Positions 31,873-41,878 of a DNA stretch of 64,000 bases are shown piece by piece. A program made the translations under genes and the position numbers. The stretch covers positions 496,001-560,000 of the forward strand of contig NZ_SKBP01000001.1 of NCBI RefSeq assembly GCF_004634195.1, given 5' to 3'. Source of the DNA: Flavobacterium salilacus subsp. salilacus. Its GTDB lineage: Bacteria; Bacteroidota; Bacteroidia; Flavobacteriales; Flavobacteriaceae. A model generated the notes under the pieces. The model worked only from the letters and a program-made list of their open reading frames with translations, was not told the origin of the DNA and searched no databases. Every line of letters starts with the position of its first letter. Position 1 is the stretch's first letter.

Positions 31873-32580
31873 ATGAAATATAAAAGAATTCTGCTAAAGC
31901 TAAGTGGTGAAGCCTTAATGGGCGACAGGCAATATGGTATAGACCCTAAACGACTTGCCGAATATGCTTTGGAAATTAAAGAAATACATGACAAAGGTGT
32001 AGAAATTGCCATTGTTATAGGCGGTGGTAACATTTTTAGAGGAGTTGCCGGAGCCAGTAATGGTATGGACAGGGTTCAGGGAGATTATATGGGTATGCTC
32101 GCTACCGTAATAAACGGTATGGCGCTGCAAGGAGCACTTGAAGACGCCGGTATGCAAACCCGTTTGCAAACAGCCTTAAAAATCGAAGCTATTGCAGAGC
32201 CTTATATAAAAAGAAGAGCAGTACGCCATTTAGAAAAAAGGCGTATCGTAATTTTTGGTGCCGGTACCGGTAACCCCTATTTTACTACAGATACCGCTGC
32301 CGTACTGAGAGGTGTAGAAGTAAATGCCGATGTGATACTGAAAGGCACACGTGTAGATGGTATTTATACTGCCGATCCTGAAAAGGATCCCAATGCGGTA
32401 AAATATGATACGCTCACTTTTGAAGATGTATTGAGCAAAGGGCTTAATGTAATGGACACCACTGCATTTACATTAAGTCAGGAAAATGAATTGCCTATTA
32501 TAGTTTTTGATATGAACAAAAAAGGTAATCTTATAAAAGTTTGCGAAGGCGAACCGGTGGGAACTACAGTAAACGTTTAA
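31873..32580 (+). CDS. pyrH: UMP kinase
   Basis: 235 residues, usual length for bacterial PyrH. Phosphorylates UMP to UDP in pyrimidine nucleotide synthesis; hexameric and allosterically controlled in other bacteria. Amino-acid-kinase motifs: [12 protein letters not shown] (5-16), [28 protein letters not shown], the nucleotide region [18 protein letters not shown], and [18 protein letters not shown]. Operon with frr (26 bp spacing), an order widely conserved in bacteria. Confidence 0.97.
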   Translation: MKYKRILLKLSGEALMGDRQYGIDPKRLAEYALEIKEIHDKGVEIAIVIGGGNIFRGVAGASNGMDRVQGDYMGMLATVINGMALQGALEDAGMQTRLQTALKIEAIAEPYIKRRAVRHLEKRRIVIFGAGTGNPYFTTDTAAVLRGVEVNADVILKGTRVDGIYTADPEKDPNAVKYDTLTFEDVLSKGLNVMDTTAFTLSQENELPIIVFDMNKKGNLIKVCEGEPVGTTVNV

Positions 32581-32606
32581 TTTTTTAAAAGTATAATATT
32601 TATACT

Positions 32607-33167
32607 ATGGAAGAGATTGATTTTATCTTAGATAGTACAAAGGAGTCGATGAACGGTTCTATAGCGCATCTTGAAAAAGAATTTTTAAATATTCGTGCAG
32701 GAAAAGCCAGCCCTGCTATGTTGGGTGGTGTAATGGTAGATTATTACGGTTCACAAACACCGCTTTCGCAGGTAGCGAATATCAACACTCCTGATGCCCG
32801 AACTATAACCGTGCAGCCTTGGGAAAAGAACATGCTGCATCCTATTGAAAAAGCCATTATGGTTGCCAACCTTGGTTTTAACCCTATGAATAATGGCGAT
32901 AACATTATCATCAGCGTACCGCCACTAACGGAGGAACGCAGGAGAGACCTTGTAAAACAAGCCAAAGCTGAAGCTGAAGATGCTAAAATAGGTATAAGAA
33001 ATGCACGTAAAGATGCTAATACCGAAATAAAAAAACTGGAAAAAGACGGTATGTCTGAAGATGTTTGCAAGAGTGCCGAAGATGAGGTGCAGGAGCTAAC
33101 CAACAGTTACATAAAAAAAATTGACGAGCTATTATCGCACAAAGAAGCCGAGATAATGAAAGTATAA
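32607..33167 (+). CDS. frr: Ribosome recycling factor
   Basis: 186 residues. Splits post-termination ribosomes together with EF-G. Motifs: LNIRAGKASPAMLGGVMVDYYGSQTPLSQVA (~27-57) in domain 2, TITVQPWEKNML, and the helical hairpin region with LTEERRRDLVKQAKAEAEDAKIGIRNARKDA. Full length, second gene of the pyrH operon, followed by a terminator. Confidence 0.97.
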   Translation: MEEIDFILDSTKESMNGSIAHLEKEFLNIRAGKASPAMLGGVMVDYYGSQTPLSQVANINTPDARTITVQPWEKNMLHPIEKAIMVANLGFNPMNNGDNIIISVPPLTEERRRDLVKQAKAEAEDAKIGIRNARKDANTEIKKLEKDGMSEDVCKSAEDEVQELTNSYIKKIDELLSHKEAEIMKV

Positions 33168-33171
33168 TTTA

Positions 33172-33198
33172 AAGTCCGCCGTTAAGGCGGATTTTTTA
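33172..33198 (+). terminator. Rho-independent terminator after frr
   Basis: Stem TCCGCC/GGCGGA extended by A:T and G:T pairs, 5-nt loop, T6. Confidence 0.8.
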
Positions 33199-33207
33199 TT
33201 TATATAC

Positions 33208-33215
33208 TATCTTTG
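33208..33215 (+). promoter_or_regulatory. -7 promoter box (TATCTTTG)
   Basis: 43 bases before the ATG of the DUF5686 gene, directly after the frr terminator. Confidence 0.45.
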
Positions 33216-33258
33216 CCGAAACAAATTACCGTTTCTTTCGTTTAGCATAAAAAGGTAC

Positions 33259-35748
33259 ATGAAAACCCTTACATTGTTGCTTTTCTTTTTTGGCTTGTCC
33301 TGCCAGGCACAATTTACCGTTACAGGCGTTGTAAGGGAAAGTGAGCATAATAACCCCCTGCCCTTTGCCACTATTACTACTGATAAAGGAAAAACACTGG
33401 TTGCCGATGTTGACGGTAAATTCAGTACTGATGCTACCGAATGGTTTACCGTAGGCTATATTGGCTATACAGAACAAAAAAGAGCAGTAATACCCGGCAA
33501 AAAAAGCTACACTATACTCCTGGCGCAAAGTAATGAGGAGCTTAAAGAAGTAGTCATAGAGCAACACAATAAGGTTAATGCTTTAATAAGAAAAGTAATT
33601 TATAAAAAACCAGACAACAACCCCAGAGAAAGACTGGAAAGTTTTCAGTATAAAACTTACAATAAACTACTGGTTACCGCTAACCCGGATTCGATAGTGG
33701 GAAAAATTGACTCAATTTATACTTACGAACGATTAGGCAAACGCTTTGATAAATTAGACTCTACCGACTTTAAATTTAAAAAGTTGATAGAGCAAAGACA
33801 TCTTTATCAAACAGAAAAAGTTTCAGAATTTAAATTCAACAAAAAACAAGGATTAAAAGAAAATGTGCTTGCCACACGCATGGCAGGTTTTAAACAGCCG
33901 CTGTATGAAGTAATAGGGCTAACCCTCCAGTCATACTCCGTATACGGCAATAATATAGAACTTGTTGAAACCAAATATGCGGGGCCGTTAGCCGATGATG
34001 CCCTTTTCAATTATCAATATAAAATACTCGATACCGTAGCTATAGACGGGCGAAATGTGTATGTAGTATATTTTACCCCGAAAAGAGAAAAGAAAAAGCG
34101 AAAACTGGAGGGGCTACTGTATATAGACAGTGAGAATTACGGCATTGCAAAAGCTATTTTCAGAGTAAAAAATGTGCTTGATATTACTTCTACTCACGTA
34201 TTTAAGCACAACAAAGAATTAAACTTATGGTTTCCTGATGAGAAAAAACTGAAAATTGTAAAAGGAAACAACAAAAATGATATTAAAATACTGGGAGAAA
34301 CGATAAAGTTTGACGGAACAGATAACAGTAAAAAAACTAATCGTGAAAAAGATGCTTCAGATTATTTATACCTCATTTCAGAGTCCGTTAACTTCGAACA
34401 GGAATATAACATTCCTGTAAAAATAAACCATCCCGATGTAGCCATAGAAATAAAAGAAGAAGCCATAAACAGACCGGAAAGCTACTGGAATCGTTACCGT
34501 ATAGATACTATGGACAACCGGAGCATAGAAACCTATATTGCTCTGGACAGCCTTGTAGCCAAAGAAAACTGGGAGAAAAAAATATTTTTGGGTAAAAAAA
34601 TAATCAACGGTTATGTACCCTTAGGGATATTTGACCTCGACCTCAGAGACATTATCCGGTATAACAACTACGAAGGGTTCAGGCTGGGCTTGGGCGGTAC
34701 TACCAACAATAAACTTTCTGAATATTTCAAGGTTAACGGTTATGGTGTGTATGGTACTAAAGATGGGGCTTTTAAATATAGCTTGGGCACGGCGGTGCGA
34801 ATAGGCAAGTTTTCAAACTCATGGATAGGAGGCTCTTATACAGAGGATGTTCGGGAAATTGCAAGTACATCATTTGCTACTGACAAAAAAACGTTTAAGA
34901 TATACGACCCTCGCCCTATAAACATCTCTACTTTTTATGGGCACAAAACATGGCAAGCCTACTTAGAGTCTAAATTATTGCCAAAAACCGAGAGCCATTG
35001 GCAAATTTCCCACAGTAGCATTGATCCAAAATTCAATTATGTATTCAGCCCCGACGGAAAGACCTACAACCAGTTTAATCTTGCTACGGCTACGGCAGCT
35101 ATACAATGGAATCCGTTTAGCGATTTTATGCAAACGCCCGCCGGGCGTATAGAGGTAGATAAACGCTTTCCTAAATTTACATTCCAATACACACAGGCTA
35201 TTGCAGGCATTCTGGATAGCGACCTTACTTTCGGGAAACTCGACTTTAGGGTAGAGATGGAAAAAAATTATCTTAACGGGCAAAAAACATCAGCACTTAT
35301 ACAAACAGGAATTGCCATAGGCGATACGCCCCTTACCCATCTTTACAGTACTTCGCCCAATAACCTTGATAAGGACGGAGTTTTGGAACGGATTACTTTT
35401 GCCGGAAAAAACAGTTTTGAAACCATGTATTTTAATGAGTTTTTCTCAAGCCAGTATGCAATAGTACAACTAAAGCATGGCATGAGCCGTTTTACCGTTT
35501 TTAATGCCATAAAACTGTCTCCCATGTTCGTTACCCGCTTTGCGTGGGGTAATATGGAAAACAAGGACGAACATGGAGGCATTGAATATAACACCCTTGA
35601 AAAAGGATATTATGAAAGCGGTATAGAGTTTAATGAAATTTATAAAGGGCTTGGTTTTACTGCCTTTTACAGATATGGTCCTTATCATTTGCCGCAGCCG
35701 GACAGAAATATCTCAATTAAGGTATCTTTTGTATTGAATTTATTTTAA
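33259..35748 (+). CDS. DUF5686-family outer-membrane protein with carboxypeptidase-like regulatory domain
   Basis: 829 residues. Signal peptide ends CQAQ at ~20. Residues ~22-92 are a CarboxypepD_reg-like beta-sandwich (VTGVVRESEHNNPLPFATI, DVDGKF, VGYIGYTEQK) as found ahead of TonB receptors and in this family. The central part (~100-440) has NALIRKVIYKKPDNNPRERLESFQYKTYNKL and PKREKKKRKLEGLLYIDSENYGIAKA, hallmarks of DUF5686. The C-terminal ~380 residues are barrel-like strands ending ISIKVSFVLNLF. Function unknown; outer membrane location is inferred. The 3' end shares TTAA with the converging SMR gene. Confidence 0.85.
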   Translation: MKTLTLLLFFFGLSCQAQFTVTGVVRESEHNNPLPFATITTDKGKTLVADVDGKFSTDATEWFTVGYIGYTEQKRAVIPGKKSYTILLAQSNEELKEVVIEQHNKVNALIRKVIYKKPDNNPRERLESFQYKTYNKLLVTANPDSIVGKIDSIYTYERLGKRFDKLDSTDFKFKKLIEQRHLYQTEKVSEFKFNKKQGLKENVLATRMAGFKQPLYEVIGLTLQSYSVYGNNIELVETKYAGPLADDALFNYQYKILDTVAIDGRNVYVVYFTPKREKKKRKLEGLLYIDSENYGIAKAIFRVKNVLDITSTHVFKHNKELNLWFPDEKKLKIVKGNNKNDIKILGETIKFDGTDNSKKTNREKDASDYLYLISESVNFEQEYNIPVKINHPDVAIEIKEEAINRPESYWNRYRIDTMDNRSIETYIALDSLVAKENWEKKIFLGKKIINGYVPLGIFDLDLRDIIRYNNYEGFRLGLGGTTNNKLSEYFKVNGYGVYGTKDGAFKYSLGTAVRIGKFSNSWIGGSYTEDVREIASTSFATDKKTFKIYDPRPINISTFYGHKTWQAYLESKLLPKTESHWQISHSSIDPKFNYVFSPDGKTYNQFNLATATAAIQWNPFSDFMQTPAGRIEVDKRFPKFTFQYTQAIAGILDSDLTFGKLDFRVEMEKNYLNGQKTSALIQTGIAIGDTPLTHLYSTSPNNLDKDGVLERITFAGKNSFETMYFNEFFSSQYAIVQLKHGMSRFTVFNAIKLSPMFVTRFAWGNMENKDEHGGIEYNTLEKGYYESGIEFNEIYKGLGFTAFYRYGPYHLPQPDRNISIKVSFVLNLF

Positions 35749-36071
35749 TCGGACACAAGCTTTAACCCAATTAAAGAAGCGATTAGCGTAGTGAGGAAAA
35801 ACAACCGCCAAAAATGCGAAGGCTCCTTAAAAATAAAAATTCCAATCAGTACGGTGCCCACAGCCCCTACGCCCGTCCATACCGCATAAGCGGTGCCTAT
35901 GGGTAGTGTTTGTGTGGCTTTATATAACAAAAACATACTTATGGCAAGACAGGCAAAAAAGCCTCCCATCCAGTAGGTTGACGTTATCCCTGTTGTTTCT
36001 TTAGCTTTCCCGAGGCATGAGGCAAAGCCTACTTCAAACAATCCTGCTATAATGAGTAATAACCAGTTCAT
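35745..36071 (-). CDS. Small multidrug resistance (SMR) family efflux protein
   Basis: 108 residues with four helices (about 2-20, 30-49, 58-78, 85-104). The key membrane Glu lies in LIIAGLFEVGFASCLGKAKE (Glu13), with YWMGGFFACLAISMFLLYKATQTLPIGTAYAVWTGVGAVG matching the SMR core. Homodimers or heterodimers export cationic drugs or guanidinium; the GxG-like LPIGTAYAVWTG motif is shared by SugE and EmrE groups, so the subtype is open. The -7 box ends four bases before the ATG, suggesting a leaderless mRNA. Tail overlap of 4 bp with the DUF5686 gene. Confidence 0.92.
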   Translation of the reverse strand: MNWLLLIIAGLFEVGFASCLGKAKETTGITSTYWMGGFFACLAISMFLLYKATQTLPIGTAYAVWTGVGAVGTVLIGIFIFKEPSHFWRLFFLTTLIASLIGLKLVSD

Positions 36072-36075
36072 TACG

Positions 36076-36083
36076 CAAATGTA
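36076..36083 (-). promoter_or_regulatory. -7 promoter box (TACATTTG on minus) four bases before an ATG
   Basis: Same 4-base spacing to ATG as at 11618-11625. Confidence 0.45.
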
Positions 36084-36133
36084 AAGTTTTCCAAATATTA
36101 CGACTTAATATTTAACTTTTTTGTTGTTTTTAG

Positions 36134-36141
36134 TACATTTG
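36134..36141 (+). promoter_or_regulatory. -7 promoter box for asnS (TACATTTG)
   Basis: 72 bases before the asnS ATG, leaving a 5' leader of about 65 nt without an obvious structured element. Confidence 0.4.
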
Positions 36142-36213
36142 CAGGCATTTACTACCTCACTACGTTATTATACAAGGCAGGTAGCTGTAATAAAATGATT
36201 TAAATTATTTACA

Positions 36214-37647
36214 ATGAAAAACACCAAAGTTAAAGACCTGTTAAACAGCACAAAGCCTATTGACGGCATATTAGTAAAGGGATGGGTTAGAACTTTTAGA
36301 AATAACCAGTTTTTGGCTCTCAATGATGGCTCCGTTATACATAATATACAGTGTGTGGTAGATTTTGAAAACACACCTGCCGAAACGCTGAAAAGAATTA
36401 CCACCGGAGCTGCGGTTTCCATAAACGGTAACCTTGTAGAAAGCAAAGGCTCCGGGCAGCAGTTTGAAATACAGGTAACACAACTTGAAATACTGGGCGA
36501 CAGCGACCCGGAAAAATATCCTATGCAGCCTAAAAAACACTCTCTTGAGTTTTTAAGAGAAAATGCGCATCTAAGGGTACGCACTAATGTGTTTGGCGCC
36601 ATTATGAGGGTACGCTCGGTACTGTCATTTGCCGTACATCATTATTTTCAGGACAGAGGGTTTGTATATGTAAACACACCTGTAATTACAGGAAGCGATG
36701 CCGAAGGCGCAGGCGAAATGTTTCAGGTTACATCATTACCGCTGGGCAACCCGCCAATGACTGAAGATGGAAAAATAGATTATAAACAAGACTTTTTCGG
36801 GAAAGAAACTAACCTTACCGTATCAGGACAGCTTGAGGCAGAAACATTTGCTATGGCGCTGGGGCAGGTATATACCTTTGGCCCTACCTTTCGTGCAGAG
36901 AACAGCAATACCTCACGCCACCTTGCCGAGTTTTGGATGATAGAGCCCGAGGTTGCTTTTAACGATCTTGATGCCAACATGGACTTGGCAGAAGATTTTA
37001 TAAAATACGTTATCCGTTACGCATTAGAGAAATGTCCTGAAGATTTGACTTTCCTTGACCAAAGGCTTAAAGATGAAGAAAAGAACAAACCGGAGGCAGA
37101 GCGCAGCGAAATGAGCCTTTTGGAAAAATTACGATTTGTTCTGGAAAACAACTTTAAGCGTGTAAGCTATACCGAAGCTATTGACATACTGAGAAACTCT
37201 AAGCCAAACAAAAAGAAGAAATTCAACTATATTATTGAAGAATGGGGTGCTGACTTACAGAGTGAGCATGAGCGCTACCTTGTGGAAAAACACTTTAAAT
37301 CGCCCGTAATATTATTTGATTATCCTGCCAAAATTAAAGCTTTTTACATGAGGCTTAATGATGATGAGAAAACGGTACGCGCTATGGATATTCTTTTCCC
37401 GGGTATCGGCGAAATTGTAGGCGGTTCGCAAAGAGAAGAACGTCTTGATGTACTGCAACAAAAAATAGCCGAGCTTGGTATTGACGAAGAGGAGCTATGG
37501 TGGTATTTAGATACGCGCCGTTTTGGTAGTGCAGTACACAGCGGTTTCGGGCTTGGTTTCGAACGCCTTGTATTGTTTGTAACGGGTATGGGTAACATTC
37601 GTGATGTGATACCTTTTCCAAGAACACCGCAAAACGCAGAATTTTAA
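36214..37647 (+). CDS. asnS: Asparaginyl-tRNA synthetase
   Basis: 477 residues, class IIb synthetase. N-terminal OB-fold anticodon-binding domain (~17-100; [20 protein letters not shown]), then the catalytic domain with motif 1 region [30 protein letters not shown], motif 2 [26 protein letters not shown] and motif 3 [27 protein letters not shown]. Charges tRNA-Asn. Full length; own promoter and terminator. Confidence 0.97.
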   Translation: MKNTKVKDLLNSTKPIDGILVKGWVRTFRNNQFLALNDGSVIHNIQCVVDFENTPAETLKRITTGAAVSINGNLVESKGSGQQFEIQVTQLEILGDSDPEKYPMQPKKHSLEFLRENAHLRVRTNVFGAIMRVRSVLSFAVHHYFQDRGFVYVNTPVITGSDAEGAGEMFQVTSLPLGNPPMTEDGKIDYKQDFFGKETNLTVSGQLEAETFAMALGQVYTFGPTFRAENSNTSRHLAEFWMIEPEVAFNDLDANMDLAEDFIKYVIRYALEKCPEDLTFLDQRLKDEEKNKPEAERSEMSLLEKLRFVLENNFKRVSYTEAIDILRNSKPNKKKKFNYIIEEWGADLQSEHERYLVEKHFKSPVILFDYPAKIKAFYMRLNDDEKTVRAMDILFPGIGEIVGGSQREERLDVLQQKIAELGIDEEELWWYLDTRRFGSAVHSGFGLGFERLVLFVTGMGNIRDVIPFPRTPQNAEF

Positions 37648-37654
37648 AAAAATA

Positions 37655-37688
37655 AAAAAAGGGCTTTATTGTATAAAAGCCCTTTTTT
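37655..37688 (+). terminator. Rho-independent terminator after asnS
   Basis: 13-bp stem AAAAAAGGGCTTT with its complement, 8-nt loop, T6 tail. Could also serve the converging T9SS gene. Confidence 0.85.
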
Positions 37689-37715
37689 GCATCTGCCGGG
37701 ATATAAAAACTAAAA

Positions 37716-38537
37716 CTATTTCCTGAATATCCTAAACAGGGCTATTCCACCATCGTCAAAGGTTGCTTTTACAAAATAATTCCCCGGCTGTAAAGCTGTA
37801 AAATCTATAAAGCTATTAGTATCCGTATTTTTTTCCAGCACTGTCTGACCTAATACATTGATCACTTTCAGAGTTACAATATTTTTTTCCGAACGGATAT
37901 TCAATATGTCATTCACAGGGTTTGGGTAATATACTAATTGATCTTTGACTGCTGTCTCTACACTCATAGTTAAAGACCCAAATTGGAGGTCGCCAATTAA
38001 TTCACCTGAATCATTCACGTTTTTTACTTCAACCCACCCAATCGGTTCCGTGCTTATTACACCATAAAAAGCACTGTAAGAAACCGTTTGATCATAAATC
38101 AGATTACTGTTCTTATCGTACACCTTATAATTAAAATCGTCATTATTATCAATGTGTAATGAATGACCTACTGCATATACATCTTCTTCACCGGTAAAAG
38201 TGATAATTGTAACCTCAGCTCCGCTATTTGCTCCAAGTCTCGGAGTTGTATTTGCAGAAGGAAGGAAATCAGCAGGAAGAAAAACAATCGGACTGTCGTT
38301 TGATGCCGAAAGTTCAAATCCGGGTATTACTTGTCCTGCCGTAAAGCAATCATCTCCCCCATTACTAACCACCATTCCGCAAATAGCCGGTTCATTAGGT
38401 CCTGTTAAAAAAGCTTCTGTTTCAAGCTCCCCTTCAAAATCACTTTGAAAGGAATCAAGGTTAGTGTAAGGAGTAACTTGCGCGAATAATTTTAAAGAAA
38501 GGATAAAAGAAGTAAAGATTAAAGTAATTTTTTTCAT
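37716..38537 (-). CDS. Secreted T9SS type A protein
   Basis: 273 residues. Signal peptide ends KLFAQ at 20. The middle domain (~21-195) includes CGMVVSNGGDDCFTAGQV with two cysteines, and strands such as EVTIITFTGEEDVYAVGHSLHID and PIGWVEVKNVNDSGELIGDLQFGSL. It resembles secreted beta-sandwich (PEP-anchor-like) domains, but I do not recognise a named family with certainty. Residues ~200-273 are a sorting domain (VYYPNPVNDILNI, VINVLGQTV, LQPGNYFVKA, LFRIFRK). It lies 148 bp downstream of a TPR/AraC regulator gene on the same strand, which may control it. Confidence 0.75.
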   Translation of the reverse strand: MKKITLIFTSFILSLKLFAQVTPYTNLDSFQSDFEGELETEAFLTGPNEPAICGMVVSNGGDDCFTAGQVIPGFELSASNDSPIVFLPADFLPSANTTPRLGANSGAEVTIITFTGEEDVYAVGHSLHIDNNDDFNYKVYDKNSNLIYDQTVSYSAFYGVISTEPIGWVEVKNVNDSGELIGDLQFGSLTMSVETAVKDQLVYYPNPVNDILNIRSEKNIVTLKVINVLGQTVLEKNTDTNSFIDFTALQPGNYFVKATFDDGGIALFRIFRK

Positions 38538-38685
38538 ACTGATCTTTTTTATTTGGTTAATAATAGTCAGGATAAAAGTAAGTGCATTTGTATGGCAAAA
38601 AAAATGTATTACTTTTAAAATCCCTGATTTTTTAAGTCTAAAAACCCGTTAAAACAGATAAAAATCAAAACATTACACACAACCC

Positions 38686-40239
38686 TCATAATTTCTTACC
38701 CCTGGTTATTGCAGCCTGTTTTAAAAAGGCGGAAGGCGATATTCCGGTTATACTTTTGAAAACAGTAGCAAAAGCGCTATGCGAACTAAAGCCGCACGTT
38801 TCGGCAAGATAGCTGATCTTATAATTAAGATATTCGGGATTGGAATGAATCAGGCTACAGATATAATTAATGCGAAGCCCATTTATATATGCGTTAAAAT
38901 TTTTGCCTTTCTCCCTATTTATAATTTCTGAGAGGTAGCTCGTGTTGGTTTTAAATTGTACTGCAAGTGTAGCAATAGTGAGTTTTGCGTTTGTGAATCT
39001 TGTGGAGTTTTCAAATTGCTTGAGCTTATTTAAAATATCCTGTTCAACAGAAGGCATAATTGAAAGATGGGATTCAGGAACTGTTTCAGGCTCAACAACA
39101 TTAGTCAGAGGTATTATAAGCCTGCTCTCCAAATTATCTATTATCGATTTGTAAATGGACTGCTCCTTCTTTTTCTTCCTGTATAGTATAAAAATATAAA
39201 TACCGCTTGCCACTATAGCCAAAAGAGCACCTCCAATAAACAAATAGCTTTCCTTCCTCGATTCTGAAATAATTTCATATTGCTCAGCATTGAAAACGGT
39301 GTTGATGGCATTCAGGTCTTCACTTTTCACTAAGGGAGTTAAGGTCAGGTATTTTTCATTATAAAGTGCATAATTCGACATATCGCCAATAGCCTTATAA
39401 TTACTTGAAAGCTTCAAATATACTGATGACTGTAATTCAGGGATATTGAAATTTTTGTCTTTCAGCATTACTTGTAAGGTGTCAATAGCACGGCGATAAC
39501 TGCCTTTTGCTGTATAGGCTTCAGAAAGGTCGTTATAAATAAGGTATTTTAAATTCGGGTACAGCGTATCATTAACAATCAGGGCTTTATTAAGGTATAT
39601 TTCTGCAGAATCAGGCTCATTAAAGTGTAAAAATGACTTGCCGTAATTGTGCAGCAACGATTTATAATAAAAAGGAGTATTTGCTGCCTGTGATTTTAAA
39701 GTTTTACGAAACTCCTCTATAGATAGTTTATAATTATCATTTGCCTGTTTATACTCTTTATTGTTAAAGTAAAAATTGCCCTGCTCATTATATAAAAAAG
39801 CTGTGATACTGCTTCTTTTTTCACCAATGGGCAATTTTTCTGTTTCTTTCCACGCATCCTGAAGGTACATCATTGCTTTTTCGTTCAGATTGAGTGATGT
39901 ATAAAGGCTGGCGATAGTAACATATACTTTTGTTATAAGTTCAGCATCACCTATATCTTTTGCAATCTTTTTGGCGCGGAATAAGTACTTAATTGATTTT
40001 TCTTTATCGCCTTTTGTTGCATAGGAAGAGATAATAATCCCTAAAAAATAGTATTTCTTTTCATCAGAATCAGTATGAGCTATAAGATACTCGCCCAGTT
40101 TTACAATCTCATCCGTATCATTTCTATTCATCCTTACCAAAACCTGTTCAAGACTATCAATCTTTCTTTGAGGCACAGCTTGGGAATATGCCGAAACAGC
40201 AATTAACAGGAAAATAAATTGAGCAATCAGAATTTTCAA
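38686..40239 (-). CDS. TPR-containing transmembrane AraC-family regulator
   Basis: 517 residues. Signal peptide (1-19), then a periplasmic TPR-like helical region (~30-310; e.g. KYLFRAKKIAKDIGDAELITKVYVTIASLY and NEQGNFYFNNKEYKQANDNYKLSIEEF), one membrane helix (~332-353), a short linker, and a C-terminal AraC helix-turn-helix domain (~415-510; FKTNTSYLSEIINREKGKNFNAYINGLR and LAETCGFSSHSAFATVFKSITGISPSAF). This architecture couples an envelope signal directly to DNA binding without a histidine kinase and is typical of flavobacteria. Targets unknown; the T9SS gene downstream is a candidate. Confidence 0.88.
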   Translation of the reverse strand: MKILIAQFIFLLIAVSAYSQAVPQRKIDSLEQVLVRMNRNDTDEIVKLGEYLIAHTDSDEKKYYFLGIIISSYATKGDKEKSIKYLFRAKKIAKDIGDAELITKVYVTIASLYTSLNLNEKAMMYLQDAWKETEKLPIGEKRSSITAFLYNEQGNFYFNNKEYKQANDNYKLSIEEFRKTLKSQAANTPFYYKSLLHNYGKSFLHFNEPDSAEIYLNKALIVNDTLYPNLKYLIYNDLSEAYTAKGSYRRAIDTLQVMLKDKNFNIPELQSSVYLKLSSNYKAIGDMSNYALYNEKYLTLTPLVKSEDLNAINTVFNAEQYEIISESRKESYLFIGGALLAIVASGIYIFILYRKKKKEQSIYKSIIDNLESRLIIPLTNVVEPETVPESHLSIMPSVEQDILNKLKQFENSTRFTNAKLTIATLAVQFKTNTSYLSEIINREKGKNFNAYINGLRINYICSLIHSNPEYLNYKISYLAETCGFSSHSAFATVFKSITGISPSAFLKQAAITRGKKL

Positions 40240-40411
40240 TGGCAGGGGTATTAAGCAGATTATATCTTGCTAAAATAATCATTTAACGCAATAAATTAAG
40301 GAACAGCATCCAATAAAGCCATTACAGCGCATTTTTATAATTTTATCCAAAAACGCATCAATTATTATGCCTGTTTTTGTATTTTTATACTGGAAAACCA
40401 CCCAATTATAT

Positions 40412-41875
40412 ATGCTTAAACAGAACTTACAATTAAAGCTATCTCAAAAGTTATCTCCACAGCAAATCCAACTGATGAAGTTGATACAATTGCCTACGCA
40501 GGCATTTGAGCAACGCCTGAAAGAAGAAATGGTGGAGAACCCCGCTTTGGAAAGCGGGAAGGAAGACGAGTATGAAACGGATGAATTTACCGCAGACGAG
40601 TTTGACGACTATGATGATTATGATAACGAAAGGATTGATGCTGATGAGATAAATATTGACGAATATCTTAGCGACGACGAAATACCTAACTATAAAACCC
40701 AAGCCAATAACTATAGTGATGATGACGAAGACAGGACTATGCCTTTTGCGGCACAGGTTAGTTTTCATCAAAGCCTTACAGAGCAGCTAAATACTTTTAT
40801 ACTTAGTGAAAACGAAAGGGATATAGCCGAGTTTCTTGTGGGAAGTATTGACGATATGGGTTATATTCGTCGCAGTATCCCCGAAATTGTAGATGATATG
40901 GCGTTTACTCAGGGTATTTATACCGATGAGAAAACGGTAGAAAACATACTGCACGTTATCCATCAGTTAGAGCCGGCAGGTGTAGGCGCACGCGACTTGC
41001 AGGAATGCCTGCTGCTGCAACTGAAACATAAAACTCCTACTGAACCGATAGACCTTGCTATAAACATACTGGAAAATCAGTTTGATGCTTTTACCAAAAA
41101 GCATTATGACAAGCTGATGCAAAAGTTTGACATAAGCGAAGACCAGTTGCGCAAGGCTATTGATGAGATTGAGAGGCTAAACCCGAAACCCGGCGGATCT
41201 TATGATAATAACAGTAAAACTGTAGAACACGTAGTACCCGATTTTGCCATTAAAATAAGGGATGGCGAACTGGAGCTTACACTTAATGGCAGGAATGCAC
41301 CGGAGCTTCATGTATCTAAAGATTATCAGGAAATGCTTCAAAGCTATAAACATTCCAGAGAGAAATCGAATGCGCAAAAAGATGCGGTACAATTTATAAA
41401 ACAAAAACTCGACTCTGCCAAGTGGTTTATAGATGCCATCAAGCAACGACAGGAAACCTTGTATGTAACCATGAATGCCATAATGCACTATCAGGAAGAA
41501 TATTTTTTGGATGGCGATGAGGCGAAGCTAAAGCCCATGATACTTAAAGATATTGCCGACCTTGTTGGGTTGGATATTTCTACAGTATCGCGTGTGGCAA
41601 ACAGTAAGTATGTAGATACTCCTTATGGTACTAAACTGATAAAAGAATTTTTCTCGGAAGCCATGAAAAATGATCAGGGTGAGGATGTATCGACTATAGA
41701 AATTAAAAAAATACTACAAAACGTTATTGAAGAGGAAGACAAAAGAAAACCGCTTCCTGACGACAAGCTTGCCGAAATACTGAAAGACAAGGGCTACCCG
41801 ATAGCCCGGAGAACTATCGCAAAATACAGGGAACAACTGGATATACCTGTAGCAAGGATGCGAAAGAAAATATAG
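40412..41875 (+). CDS. rpoN: RNA polymerase sigma-54 factor
   Basis: 487 residues from ATG 40412, where the conserved region I (MLKQNLQLKLSQKLSPQQIQLMKLIQLPT) begins; the frame is open further upstream but without family similarity. An acidic region II (~50-115, Asp/Glu/Tyr-rich) follows, then the core-binding domain and the C-terminal DNA-binding part with the RpoN box ARRTIAKYREQ. The HTH lies near TVSRVANSKYVDTPYG. Sigma-54 needs AAA+ activators, none of which are in the window. Three bp separate its stop from the next gene's ATG. Confidence 0.97.
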   Translation: MLKQNLQLKLSQKLSPQQIQLMKLIQLPTQAFEQRLKEEMVENPALESGKEDEYETDEFTADEFDDYDDYDNERIDADEINIDEYLSDDEIPNYKTQANNYSDDDEDRTMPFAAQVSFHQSLTEQLNTFILSENERDIAEFLVGSIDDMGYIRRSIPEIVDDMAFTQGIYTDEKTVENILHVIHQLEPAGVGARDLQECLLLQLKHKTPTEPIDLAINILENQFDAFTKKHYDKLMQKFDISEDQLRKAIDEIERLNPKPGGSYDNNSKTVEHVVPDFAIKIRDGELELTLNGRNAPELHVSKDYQEMLQSYKHSREKSNAQKDAVQFIKQKLDSAKWFIDAIKQRQETLYVTMNAIMHYQEEYFLDGDEAKLKPMILKDIADLVGLDISTVSRVANSKYVDTPYGTKLIKEFFSEAMKNDQGEDVSTIEIKKILQNVIEEEDKRKPLPDDKLAEILKDKGYPIARRTIAKYREQLDIPVARMRKKI

Positions 41876-41878
41876 AGC

